64,000 bases of DNA, taken from contig JAJSPD010000061.1 in the NCBI GenBank assembly GCA_021307315.1, forward strand, positions 207,380-271,379, in the 5' to 3' direction. Position 1 is the stretch's first letter, and every line of letters starts with the position of its first letter. Position numbers and translations under genes: made by a program. Source of the stretch: Bisporella sp. PMI_857 (taxonomy: Eukaryota; Ascomycota; Leotiomycetes; Helotiales; Helotiaceae). Under the pieces are notes generated by a model. The model did not search any database. It had not been told where the DNA came from and saw only the letters and a program-made list of their open reading frames with translations. Below, in pieces: positions 22,795 through 33,755 of this stretch.

Positions 22795-24778
22795 TTACCG
22801 TTTTGCATTTTTGTTACCTGGGAGATAATGCTGGAAGATCATTTCTGAATATAGAATTTCCATAATGTAAATAGCTCCAAAGGATTTCTTGGTTACCTAC
22901 AGAAGCTCGCAAAGCTATTTTTGAAGCTGGATTGTACTTGTATATATTTGATTTGCTTGTTGTCGGAGAAAGAATCATTGGTGCTACGAATGAAAGCCCT
23001 ACAGTATGCTGAGCATTTCGCAATGGACAAACCTTTATATCATATCGATTCTTGGAGATATTAGATACTCTTGCTGTATTCTCAATATGTTTTTATCATC
23101 TTTTCAGCTATCATGCATATAGAACATCACGCTACTTCGGGTGCTCCCGTCTGTTAGTCAAGAGATGCTTGCATGCATCACATATGGAAACGTGTTCTAC
23201 ATAGATAGCTCTTTTGTCTTGTCTTGCATTATGTAGTAAGGCTCCATTGATCCGCGATCAGGCTTCGCAGCGCGTAGTGATTTTTAAGTGCCAGTGGCGT
23301 CTTTGACATAAGAAAGGACGCGTCAACTTTAGATGCATATTTTGTGTGTTGTCCCTTGCGAATCTGCAAAATTTCCTATCACTTTGAATAGAACATGAGG
23401 TTGTTAGGGCTGAAGAGTCGGGTGCTCACCGCTCCGCAAGCCACAGTAAATTACGGAGAAAACCGAACAAAAGCCTAAGATCTCAAAATACTTGACAATG
23501 CAGAGTAAATTGCGAGCATGCCTGCCATGAATCAATAGACCAAAGACATAAATAGACACCTTAGTGTCTATGAGAAAAAATCAATCTTGGTGCAGCAAAT
23601 CTGACTCGACAAAAGATATAAAATTATACACCTGAGGTAAGATTAATCGTTGGCGTGCCGGCGTCTATTCTGTAAGCGCCCGGTGGCTAAAAATAGGCGC
23701 ATGTCAGTTTGAAAGGGGTGTAAAAGTGTCTGCCCTGGGTGTTTCACTGCTTACCACCCAAGCTTCTTACAGGAATCGTGGATTGTTACCCTTCATGCAC
23801 GCAGTTCCTTCTAGAAAGCTTCCAGAAGCATTACAATGGCAATATGAACGTTGTCCCGCAGAGTCATCATCATCACACATGTTCGGATATATACCGAGCG
23901 GTTAATCAAATCTTTTTGCTGACCAGCCCAGCCACAGCTCACCCGCGGCTCTTTTCGCACCGGGACCTATAAGATGTGAGACAGCAGGAGCTGGAAAAAG
24001 CTCCTGCTTTTAGTCATCAGAGTGCAGCTCGATTGTCCAATTGAATCTAGGAACTGCGTAGATATCAGGTCAAGCATTGGTGAGTGGAATGTGCCGGAGG
24101 GCTGCATTAGCAGTTGTGCGGACGGGAAGACCGCCGTCTCCGCAAAACGGAATTGAGGAGGTATATTCTATTTTCTATCTTTCTTGTCTTGGGTTTAATT
24201 ATGCATACGCAGTCAGAGTACAGTATACAATTATAATAATGCTTTTTCAAGCTTGCATGGTAGCTTAAACCAAGCGGTAGTAGTAGGAGTAGTGGTGGTA
24301 GTAGTAGTAGTAGTAACAGTAGCAGTAGTAGCGGCATTAACGATGATGGTTTACTAGGGATGCGACACACTGCAATGACCCCGGATCCCACCACCACTTG
24401 CCACTGACCGACTGCTCACCCACCATCCACCACCCACCGCCCACTCTTTGGGGGGGCTGTCCTGGGGTGTGTGCTGTGTGCTGTGCTGCTGCTTTGGTAA
24501 GCCAAGAACCTCCCGCACTTGTATGTCCCTTGTAATGGTCGTCTTCACCCCTTCTGAAACCTCAAGTATAATAAACATCCGGCTATCCCAACAACAACAA
24601 CCACCACCACCATCACCTCCAACATCATCCCGAACCTCATAAATTGGGGCAGCTTGCTCAGCAAGGTATCCACTACAACACCGACCACTTGCTGCTCCAC
24701 CGCTCCTCTCAAACATATTCCTACATCTCTTGCGACCACCGCCAACCGACCCCCCTCCACTCCCCTCAGAGGCCCACA
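22795..24778. other. Long intergenic region upstream of the bZIP gene
   Basis: No supported gene. The 3' part holds a GTA microsatellite and C-rich DNA immediately upstream of the bZIP start, which is probably its 5' leader. The unusual length of upstream DNA is compatible with a regulated transcription-factor promoter. Confidence 0.4.
24276..24331. repeat. Imperfect GTA/GTG trinucleotide microsatellite
   Basis: Runs of GTA with GTG, GGA and ACA interruptions span about 55 bp, roughly 450 bp upstream of the bZIP start codon. Likely to vary in length between strains. Confidence 0.8.
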
Positions 24779-25785
24779 ATGGACTATCAGTATGGCCATT
24801 ACAATGTGACCCCTCAATCCGCCTATCCTCAATACCATCAGCTAGGACTACAAACACCAACACATACTGGATCCGCCAACTCGGACGACTTCGGAAACTC
24901 CCCTCCTGTTCGTGCCCAGTCATTTCATTATTCTCATTCTCATTTTCAGTATCAACTCCATCACTCTCCCCTGACCATAAAACAGGATGTTGCATCCTTT
25001 GACCAGTTCCCAAACTACGACCACCACCACCAGGACTATGGCCAGTACCATCATGGCTTGCCGCACCAGAAACCTCCGACGCCGGTGCACAAACCCGCCA
25101 TCACCGCGAATAATGGATTTGAGATTTCTCCAGATATGAATGATCATGGCATCAACCGAGGGAGCAACAGCGATGACGATGACAACATGACGCCGGCACA
25201 ATCACGACGCAAAGCCCAGAACAGAGCAGCGTATGCCTCCTCAGTTTCGCGAAGCTGCATAGATTGCTAATCTGCCATAGACAACGGGCTTTCCGCGAGC
25301 GCAAAGAACGGCACGTCAAGGACCTCGAAGCCAAGCTTGCAGCAATGGAAAAGAACTCCGCCAGCGTTGCGCAAGAGAACGAGCGGTTAAAGTTACAACT
25401 GCAAAAAGCCGCTACCGAGAACGAAATATTGAAGGCGACTTCTGGGGGTTCGCGCGGAGGCTCCGAACCACTGCCGAATGCTGGTCCGCTGCGGTATTCG
25501 CCGACTGATTTCTACAGCGAGGTGCTGCATGCGCACGAGAACAAAACCCCAAGCCATAGAATTGTCACGAGCGAGAACGGAGATCGACTGTATGCAGCAG
25601 GCGCGGCGTGGGACTATATTATCAAGCATCCATTATTTGAGCGGGGTCTCGTGGACGTGGGAAGTGTCAGCGATTTCTTGAAGGAGTGTGCGAAGTGTGA
25701 TGGCCAGGGACCCGTCTTCGAGGAACGGGCCATCATACACGCGATTGAGAAGAGCGTTGCGAGCGGAAGCGATGAGCTGTTATAA
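24779..25785 (+). CDS. Yap/AP-1-like bZIP transcription factor
   Basis: Exons 24779-25230 and 25281-25785 give 318 residues. The 50-nt intron (GTATGC...CATAG) splits the basic region, as in related fungal genes. The N-terminal 130 residues are rich in Tyr, His, Gln and Pro and include HTGSANSDDFGNSPP. The basic region AQNRAAQRAFRERKERHV (about residues 145-162) has the N-x-x-A-A-Q-R-x-F-R signature of fungal Yap proteins and runs into a leucine zipper. The C-terminus (DFYSEVLHAH, KTPSHRIVTSENGDRLYAAG, CDGQGPVFEE) matches the Aspergillus Fcr3/Yap3-like (RsmA-related) group, linked to stress response and secondary metabolism. It lacks the paired cysteine-rich domains of Yap1, so a redox role is less likely. 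The start agrees with the conserved MDYQYGHYN-type beginning. Confidence 0.9.
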
Positions 25786-26436
25786 ATTGGACAAAGGTAC
25801 AGCGCAATTTCACATTCAAGCATGAACCGGAGCATATAAAGGTGTCCATAAAGGTAGTAAAAAAAAGACAAAAAAATATGGATACATTGAGATACCAGGT
25901 GTTTTGGGGAGGGAATATGGGAGCATAGGACAAACGTACCGAGGAGTTGGGATGTCACTCTTTTCGGGCCATTTTGGCCAGATATCGCTTTATTTTCTTG
26001 GGCATACTTGGATTAGTATGGAGTTGACCTTCAGATTTTATTATATAGCTCAAGCTAGCCACAATGTCAAATGTTCAATATTAGGGGCTTGGGATACCAA
26101 GGTTTCCGTATACTCTCCCCTTGACCATCTTGGATAGGTTATCAAATAGGTCATAGCTCAGGACCAAGTAGTCGATTCCGCAGATATTGCGTTTAGGTAC
26201 CTTGGCTCTGGCGGTTTTGTCTTTCGAATTCCGATGAGTTCGAAATTGGAATGTATATTGTCAGGATTCAGAAGTTTTATCTATACAATTACGTCCATTA
26301 AATATAAGCTGAAAGCAGAAGAAGAATGCAGGTATCATATGCTCGCTCCATTCCCCCCCCCACCCGTTCTACAAGTATCTCTTTCTTTAAAAAACGATGG
26401 CGCTCGTATTACATCGCAAGCAGCAGCATCTTCCCA
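25786..26436. other. Convergent intergenic spacer
   Basis: The bZIP gene ends at 25785 (+) and the PARP-like gene at 26437 (-), so this is shared 3' flank. I see no gene; T-rich and A-rich tracts fit 3' end signals for both. Confidence 0.5.
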
Positions 26437-29400
26437 TCACAACACACCACTCCTTAACGAGCTATACGCACTCAACATCGCCGGAGCCACATTTGCAGCA
26501 GCTGGTATTACCGCAGTGCTCGGCACCAAAAACACATACCTTACCATCAAGCTCTGCACATCAGTGACAACGTGCACCGTGCTCGCCGTGCTCGCCGACG
26601 CCCCGCCGGCCGCCTCCAAGCCCAACAGCACCCTCACCCCTTTAATCGTGCTCCCGCTCCAGTTTGCAGCCGGCGCCGCGCTATAACCCCAGCTCGTCCC
26701 AGGCTCGGTCGCGGTGTAAATCCCCGCGCCGGACGCGGCGCCATGCAGCTGGAGGGTCGTGTGAGAACAGATCTTCAAGCCTTCGGACAGGATGGCGAAG
26801 AGCCGCTCCATGTACGTTCCGTGCCAGAGCACGCGGGTTGGCCCGGAGCCGAACCTGCTCTGGAAGGCGGCTTCGAGGTCAGGACGCGCGGACGCGAGGA
26901 GGAATTGATGCGTGTTGGCCGGCATGCCTGGGATCCTCATCTTCCCCGTGGCGGAGACGAGGAACCCGCCGTAGCTGAGGCATGCCCACGAGAGGAGCTT
27001 CTCGGCGGGGTGCGCGAGCTTCTTGATGCTGGTGGTGAGGTCGTCGACATTCGAGAGGCTGGATATCCGTGGGATCCTGCTCAAGGCTCGTGCCACCTCC
27101 AAGGTGCCGGGAAAGGGACACCCAGGAAGGAGCTCTATTTTTTGGGATGCGGCTGCGTAATGCACCATTGTCAACAGGCAATCCAGCGCGGCTGGGTCGT
27201 GTCGGATCTCTGCCAACCGCACCTCCAGGCTGGCATTCAGGAACACGGCGCTGCAGCTGGGATTGCACGGCGCTGAGCGCTGGAGCCTGGTGTTCTTGGG
27301 CGTTCCGCAGATCAAGCACGAGCTATTGAGGTCTCTGAGCGAGGCCGTAATGAGTTTGTGGACCTCTTCAAGAGACGAGAACCCATTGATCAGGTGCCTG
27401 GTAAGCACCCGAGTCAGCTGATACGTCAGTCTGTTCGCTCTGCCGAAGCAGGGCGTTCGGTCGGGGATCTTGGTGGTGGTGATTCGGCCTCCCGGCGCGC
27501 GATCGCCCATCCAAGGCCAGTGCCCTAGTTTGGTCGCCGCGGTTGCCTTCTCGTTATCGAGGTGCATGCAGAAGCCTGGCGCGCTTACCCAGTCCTTCAG
27601 GTGGAGATGCACCACTAACCCCTTCGCGTTTCCAACCCCAAGCGCGATTTGCTGGAGCGGTGTTAGCTTCATAGGAAAGTGCATCTCGACCTCAGAGTCA
27701 TTGACCATTTCTACCGATCCGAGAAGTGTTGCCGGTAGCTTGCTTAGGAAGTCGTCGATCGGAGAGGGATCTTCAATGTTCAGCTTTACGAGCAGAGCTG
27801 ATACGCCGTCTGGGTCGGATTTCTTGCATCTTGAGCGGAGAGACTCGAGACGTTGTGCCTGTATGAATGGTCAGTTTGTAACTTTTCGTGCAGAGTTATG
27901 TAGCTAAGATTTGTGCGAATATTCATGAAACACGGATCAGCTGGGATCTAATACGTTTCTTGATAAACGGTAGAGCAGATGAAAGTACGGAGTTCTCGGT
28001 CTTACCTCGATAAAAAGCTCCTTGAATTGCTGATCTAAGTAATCAGCCGCTGCCTCCAGGCTCTCCAGCGCTGGTTTACGAGAATCTGTAATATTGATGC
28101 CCAGTCCACTTGCAAGTGCTTTCATTAACTCGTCGTCACCTAGACCACCTCGACCCGGTGCTTGCAGCCAGGTCGCCAACATCGCCTCGGCAACGAGGTT
28201 CGTCCCCGTTCCTTGTTGCAACTTGATCAACCTTACGCAAGCATCGAAAGTCGCCTGTTTAGTTGTCTTGGTCAACCGGCTCAAGATCATGGCAATATCC
28301 GAAGCATTACTCCCATCCTTCCTCAGGAGCAATATCACCGCAAGCATGGCAGGCCCGTTCGCCCTGTGAGTTACGTAAAACTTATCCGCAAGATCAAGAA
28401 TTCTCAACAGAACCTTACCCAGCGTTCCTACGCCACCTAGTAAGAGACACCTCATTGCGCTCGTATCTCGCGTCTTCGGCATGTCATTATCCAACCTCGC
28501 GATCACAGCCGCGTACTTCTCAAGCCCTTCCACCCAACCTTGCAGGGAGGGCGACAAGAGCGGCCCGCGGTATTGGTTCTCGCCTAGCGAATCCAGAACT
28601 TCGGATGTCTTCTTCAAAGTGTTAACCAGCCCGATCCAGCTTGTAGCATCGAGGTTGCTGAGCGTGTAGTCCAAGATGCGGACCTCGCGCCGCGCGATCA
28701 TTTTGTGCAGCCGTACGTGCCAGTATTGCGCGTGCTCCGCGTTCGTGATGCCGGAGAGCAGGCGCACGAGCTCCACGCAGGCGGAATCTATCTCCTTCCC
28801 GCCTACCCATTTCTCGAGGATTTTTCGCGCTGCCGTACAGAAGGAGGCTCCCATGGTCACCAGGTTCCTCATGCTGGAATATCGTACCTAGTGCACCGAA
28901 AACTTTGCATCAGTTTTTCATGTGTCATCAAGGTAAACGGTAGATAAGATATGCAGCGCAGAGAAATATACTCGTAGGAGTTCTGACTTACCTCCATACT
29001 GAACACTGGCGCCTCCGCTATATCCATAGCCACGAATCGTAGATCGGGATTTGATGAGGCGTCCACCTTCCATATTTCAAGCAGAGCTTCGATGTGTCGC
29101 TTCGTAATCATAGTCGCAGAGTTAGGCTTACTGAATCGGTCCAGGTAGTAATTGTTCATCTTAACCTTGAGGTGCGTGTTCTCACCGTAAACGAAAGTCC
29201 ATAAACTGTGCAGCGCGGTCATATCCTCGTTGCTAGGCCAAGTGGTTGCTAGCTTCTGAACATCCGGGTCTAGCAGAGGCAGAAGCCATGATTTGAAAAG
29301 CTCCCGCCCAAACGTGTGAAGCTTAAGATCTGCATCGTCTTCAACGCTTCCACTTGCCAACTGTCGTCGAAGCGCTCCTTGCATGTCATCCATTGTATCA

Positions 29401-30914
29401 GATGCCATCTGCATAAAAGTAGGGGTGAGATGCTCGCGCAAATCTTTGCTCTGCAAACCGTCTAGGTGAGGAAGCAGCTGCATCACAGCCTTCATCTGGG
29501 CCGCCGCGCCAAGATTCTCATACCCGTATATATTCAGCAGATGAGCCGCGATTGCAGGGTGGTCCCTGGCTCTGATAATCTCAAGCAAGTCCAAATTCTG
29601 GAGCGTGATGGTCTTTCCTACACACAAGTGACGGAAGAGTGTGACTTCGTCGGAAAGAGCGGTTGTGAGGGAGTCGATGAGGCGTAGAAGGCGTTCGATC
29701 GATGGCCCAGCGTCCATGGCAAGCTCGGCCTCGAAGTGAAGGGATCCCACACAGATGGGCTTTGGGATGCAGAGATCTAGCCCGCGAGATACTATACCAT
29801 CTTTAAGGCTCATCCCCGAGCCATTGGTGTCTGGCCCTTCGAGGGCAAGAAAATCTTTTAGCAAATCGCGCTCTGTGTCTATGGTATCCAGTCAGCATTT
29901 AACTCTTTTGAGAGACTCTATTAGCCTGATTGCACATACTAGGAAAACCTGCACTCCATTTTTTTAGTCGCTGATCGTTTGGCCGCCATGCCGCCCAGCC
30001 TCTCCATGTGGGGAAGCAGCTATCTAGTATATCTGTCTGCCCTGGAGCGTTTGGAGGCCCTAGCCCAGCGGATGATTCTAGGAATTTGGATAGCCATCTA
30101 TGACTTCCGGATTAGCAGCTTTGAACCCGCTTTTGTGACGGAAAATGATAAAAACTCCTCCTGATTTCTCTAGGGAAAGCACTTACTGCGACGAGCTATA
30201 TGCCCTCAAAAATTGTCCCTCGTCTCTTAACTGCTGCAGGTGTAACGCAAGCGAGGTACAAGTTTGCCTTATCCTCGTCATAATATACGGGTAAACCAAC
30301 AGATGCATCGGCAGGCCATCGATCAATATTTTCATCAGCTCATGCACATACCTGCCCCAGTAGCCCTCCAACCCATGAGGCATCATGGCAGCAGCATATA
30401 TCGCCTTTGCCTTCTCCGCCTCAAGATTATCAATCGCATCCGGGTTGACCCGATTAGCGGTGACGATAGCTATCAGGAACGGCAATATATTGATTACGTT
30501 CCCTGGCTGCGTCACGAATAAGTCGCCCGTCAACAACCTCCTCAGGCTGGCCCGAGACAGCTTATGCCCGCAGGCCGCGATAGCTATATCCGCGCGATCA
30601 TTCTCCGCCGAAAGTTGCACGTATTCCACGAGCCTTCTCTCGACCTCGTCTTTCCCGAGCCGCTTCTTCTTGCCGAGATAGTCGTTGGTGCAATGCTGGA
30701 GGTGGTTCAAGGGGAAGTTCTCGTTCGCGTGCAGCCCGGCCGCATCGTCCCATATGAACGGTGTGTTGTCGTTGGCCGCTGACCTCACGGAGCGTTGCCA
30801 CGAGGACCGGTGCCGGTTCTTGAAGACGTTTATCTTCATGAACCGCTCTCTTTGCATTCGTAGGTTGACGTAGCTTTGGCTGCCGTGCAGCTGGCTGAGG
30901 ACTATGCCTTCCAT
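26437..30914 (-). CDS. Large protein with C-terminal PARP-like ADP-ribosyltransferase domain
   Basis: Exons 30914-30187, 30097-29940, 29878-28992, 28887-28006 and 27858-26437 sum to 4077 nt, 1358 residues. Donors are GTAAGT, GTATGT, GTAAGT and GTAAGA. The first 1000 residues are helical and lack any fold I recognise. A four-Cys cluster follows (C1066, C1069, C1083, C1087; CLICG...CNPSC), then a PARP-type catalytic region. VLWHGT carries His1231, and GAASGAGIYTA carries Tyr1266, the two NAD-binding residues of the H-Y-E triad. The segment where the third Glu should lie (VVTDVQSLMVRYVFLV) has no Glu, which would allow only mono-ADP-ribosylation or no activity. Fungal proteins with this Cys-cluster plus PARP layout are known but little studied. 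Its neighbour on the same strand has U-box-like features. Confidence 0.8.
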
Positions 30915-32162
30915 CGTCGGGGGGGAACTTTTCTCAGCCTGGTGATCTTCTTGTAAAGATAGAGTGTGTAAAGCGAGATAAACGGACAGAATAAGGCCCC
31001 CTTATCAAATCTGTAACAGCTTTTTTGCCTTTCCCAAACTATAGTCTAAGTATTAGAAGCTCCACAATATCCCTTCTCAACCCAGCTCTTGAAGTCCTCT
31101 GGAAATCCTAGCCCGAAAAACCACTCGCTCGTTAGACAGCCTGGTAAGATCCGTGAAGATATATTAAAAGATTTACAGATGGATGAGATATCATAGAAAT
31201 GGTCTTGCGCTGAGGCTCAACCTGATGGACAAAGTACCTTGAGATTTAAACCGTTATCAGAGAAGGCAATGCTATCCGGGCTGTGTGAGTGGGCTAAGCT
31301 AGGTAATTCCTGTGAGGCTCTATGATAACACAAACAGAGTACGACATATTAAACCACTGTGAGGCTACCACGGGCTGAGACGTGGGAACTCAGCATATCG
31401 CCCACACATACCACGAAAGAATATAGTGATGGTCACTTAGGCATAGTTTCAGCATTTTAGATCGATTCAGGACTACCCATCCCGCTTCGTCTTAACGAGG
31501 CTGGATGTTTGGGAAGGTTCAATGCGAGAACGTGGCTTGCCAGTAGCAGGTTCGCTACCTAAGACCGACCACCTTCACCTGCTTTTTCCTCAATGGATAT
31601 GCAGAGTTGCAGGACCATGCAGCTGAGTCTACGAGGGGATGAACCCAATGCCTGGCGCCCCCGTATCCAGGCGATCCAAGAAGTGCAGAGCTTCGGCATA
31701 AGAAAAAAAATCCTTGGCGTGAGCCCGCATCCGTTTGCACTTTTGTCGACTTTCTAATGGATACACGTGTGACCGTCTCTGTGGGGCAGGAATTGGGAAA
31801 GCGGGAGAACAAAAGCGGGGAAGGAAGTTTTCTAGAAGGAATTTATGGGGTACATCATGCATTGTGTTATTTTATTTTTTGAGTGTTTCTAAGTTTGAAT
31901 TTGAATTTAAGCGGGTTTAGATCTGGAGGCTAGAAATTTAGAAAAAGCTATTTGAGGAGAGAGGGGGGTCCACGAAAAGTATGCCTAATTGTGGGGACCC
32001 GGGGCTGATTTTGGTGCTGCCGGACGGTAAAACACATACACATTTTCCCACCCTTGTCTCTTTCTCGTTTTTTTATCTTCCGGTTGGTTCATTTTACAGC
32101 CATCTTTCGGTCTGCGTTGTTTGTGTTAGGTTGGGAGGGTTGGGGGGCCTAGGCAGCTAAAA
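30915..32162. other. Intergenic region upstream of the PARP-like gene
   Basis: No supported gene. Short minus-strand ORFs at 31555-31862 overlap in different frames and show nothing recognisable. The stretch should hold the promoter of the PARP-like gene and the 3' flank of the gene at 32163. Confidence 0.4.
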
Positions 32163-33755
32163 CTACTTCTTGCGAAGGTGAGTGACCGCTTGTCGAATTA
32201 GATCGCCAGTTTTATGGAAGCACACCCGGTTACCTTGCGCATCACGCACCTGGGAACCAGTCAGTGATTGATCCCGATGATTTGAAGCCCCCACCACAGT
32301 AGGAATTTGAAAAGGACTTACGGCTTCCCCAATTGAGGTATCGAATTTCTGTCCCGTGTGGCTGTCTATTGCTGGTACCCTCAGCTTATCTAACGAGGTT
32401 TGCTCGCCCATGGGCAGCGTTGCTAGGAATGCCATGAAATCGTCGACCGCATGCCGAGATGGGATTGAATCCGCGCTCTGATCCCCCAAGAGCACCTTCT
32501 GCAGCTTGTCCAGCTGGTCGATGGTTGTGGGCCGCACGCCCATCTTGAGCTTCTTCTGCTCGATTTCCATGGCTGCGAGGTGCTTGCCTAAGGGGTGAGA
32601 GACGATGGCGCGGATGTCATTCGTGGTGAACATTTGTCTCGAGAGCGGATTCCGCATCACCCCTCCATTAGCTGTGATCGCTTGAGCAAGCTCATCCATA
32701 TCCCATGGATATCCATCCTCTGTGACATAAAAGTTCGAGCGAGGAATCTCGGAGACGGGATCTCCTAGCATGGTGGTATCACCTCCAATGTACTTCTTGC
32801 GTAGAACCTCATGCTCGACATGCATGAAAGCTGTAGAAGCGTGAACCTTGAATTTCTCCGATAGAACAGCGTCAAGCGCTTGTACGCGTTTGAGCAACGC
32901 GTCTCGGATCGAGTCGTTATCGAGTTTCTCGCCGTTGTTCGCAGGTGATCCCAGCCAGCGAGCCATATCCTCGAGATCTTGAAACGCAACATCCACCGGG
33001 TCTACCGTCTTAGCTTGCATCGCTTTCGCAACCATCTTTACACCACCAGGCTTGCGCACCCTTACCACCGAGCTCACTCGTCCGTCCGCAAGCGCCACCA
33101 AATCCGGGATGTGTTTCTCAAACCGCTCGCTGACGTCCTGGGGCCTCCTCCTGCCTGCGAAAAACGATCCTATCACAGCCAATATCCCTGGCGGTGGCGC
33201 GCCATCATCCTTTCTGTCTTTCGTGAGGTCTCGTAGCATCGTCGTCTCGTGCAAAAGGTTCTTGGCTCGTTTTAATAGCGCTTCGTAGCCTCGAACCAGC
33301 TCTTGTTGCTCTTCATGATCTACCCCAGATACACTATCTTGAAAAGCAGATGGAGAGCTCTCAGCGGCGGCTGTGGGTGATGATGACCCGCCTACTGGAT
33401 ATGGCGAGTGCGTCCCCGGTGGGCCGCTTGTAGCTTTTGTAGCCCAGTCGACCGTATTCCACGGTGCGTTGGCTGCAGAAACTGAGTGCCGTAAAGCGGA
33501 TTTCAAGTTATAGGACTTGCCCTGAGCTGCGGGTTCGACGTTTTGGATACTTTTCGTGCTAGTGAAGAGATTATTGATCTCGGGATCTTGAGGTGCGAGC
33601 TTTCGCGCTTCCGCCGCTGCTTCATGCGCATCTTCGAATCGGTTTATCGATATATAGTGGTTGATGAGCAGTTTGCGAGCCTCGATTCCCGGCGGATGTC
33701 GTTCGATTTCTTCGAAGAGCTCGGCTCTGCAGGTATTGGACTCAGTCTTTGCCAT
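32163..33755 (-). CDS. TPR-like N-terminus with U-box-like C-terminus, unknown function
   Basis: Exons 33755-32322 and 32249-32163 give 506 residues; the 72-nt intron has donor GTAAGT and acceptor TTCCCAG. The intron is a multiple of three without a stop, so an unspliced form of 530 residues is possible. Residues 10-60 (GIEARKLLINHYISINRFED, AHEAAAEARKLAPQDPEI) look like a TPR helix pair. A Ser/Pro-rich linker and a helical middle follow. The C-terminal third has two similar units: YVTEDGYPWDMDELAQAI with MRNPLSRQMFTTNDIRAIV, and AIDSHTGQKFDTSIGEA-VRD with GNRVCFHKTGDLIRQAV. This arrangement resembles U-box folds lacking zinc ligands. A role in ubiquitin transfer is only a hypothesis. It lies 1.25 kb behind the PARP-like gene on the same strand. 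Confidence 0.7.
   Translation of the reverse strand: MAKTESNTCRAELFEEIERHPPGIEARKLLINHYISINRFEDAHEAAAEARKLAPQDPEINNLFTSTKSIQNVEPAAQGKSYNLKSALRHSVSAANAPWNTVDWATKATSGPPGTHSPYPVGGSSSPTAAAESSPSAFQDSVSGVDHEEQQELVRGYEALLKRAKNLLHETTMLRDLTKDRKDDGAPPPGILAVIGSFFAGRRRPQDVSERFEKHIPDLVALADGRVSSVVRVRKPGGVKMVAKAMQAKTVDPVDVAFQDLEDMARWLGSPANNGEKLDNDSIRDALLKRVQALDAVLSEKFKVHASTAFMHVEHEVLRKKYIGGDTTMLGDPVSEIPRSNFYVTEDGYPWDMDELAQAITANGGVMRNPLSRQMFTTNDIRAIVSHPLGKHLAAMEIEQKKLKMGVRPTTIDQLDKLQKVLLGDQSADSIPSRHAVDDFMAFLATLPMGEQTSLDKLRVPAIDSHTGQKFDTSIGEAVSPFQIPTVVGASNHRDQSLTGSQVRDAQGNRVCFHKTGDLIRQAVTHLRKK

Noticed and set aside
26572..27276. 234-codon plus-strand ORF over the PARP-like exon
   Set aside because: GC-rich antisense shadow of the PARP catalytic exon; no family features.
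26437..33755. A biosynthetic gene cluster around the bZIP, PARP-like and HET genes
   Set aside because: No synthase, synthetase, terpene cyclase, P450 or similar backbone enzyme is present.
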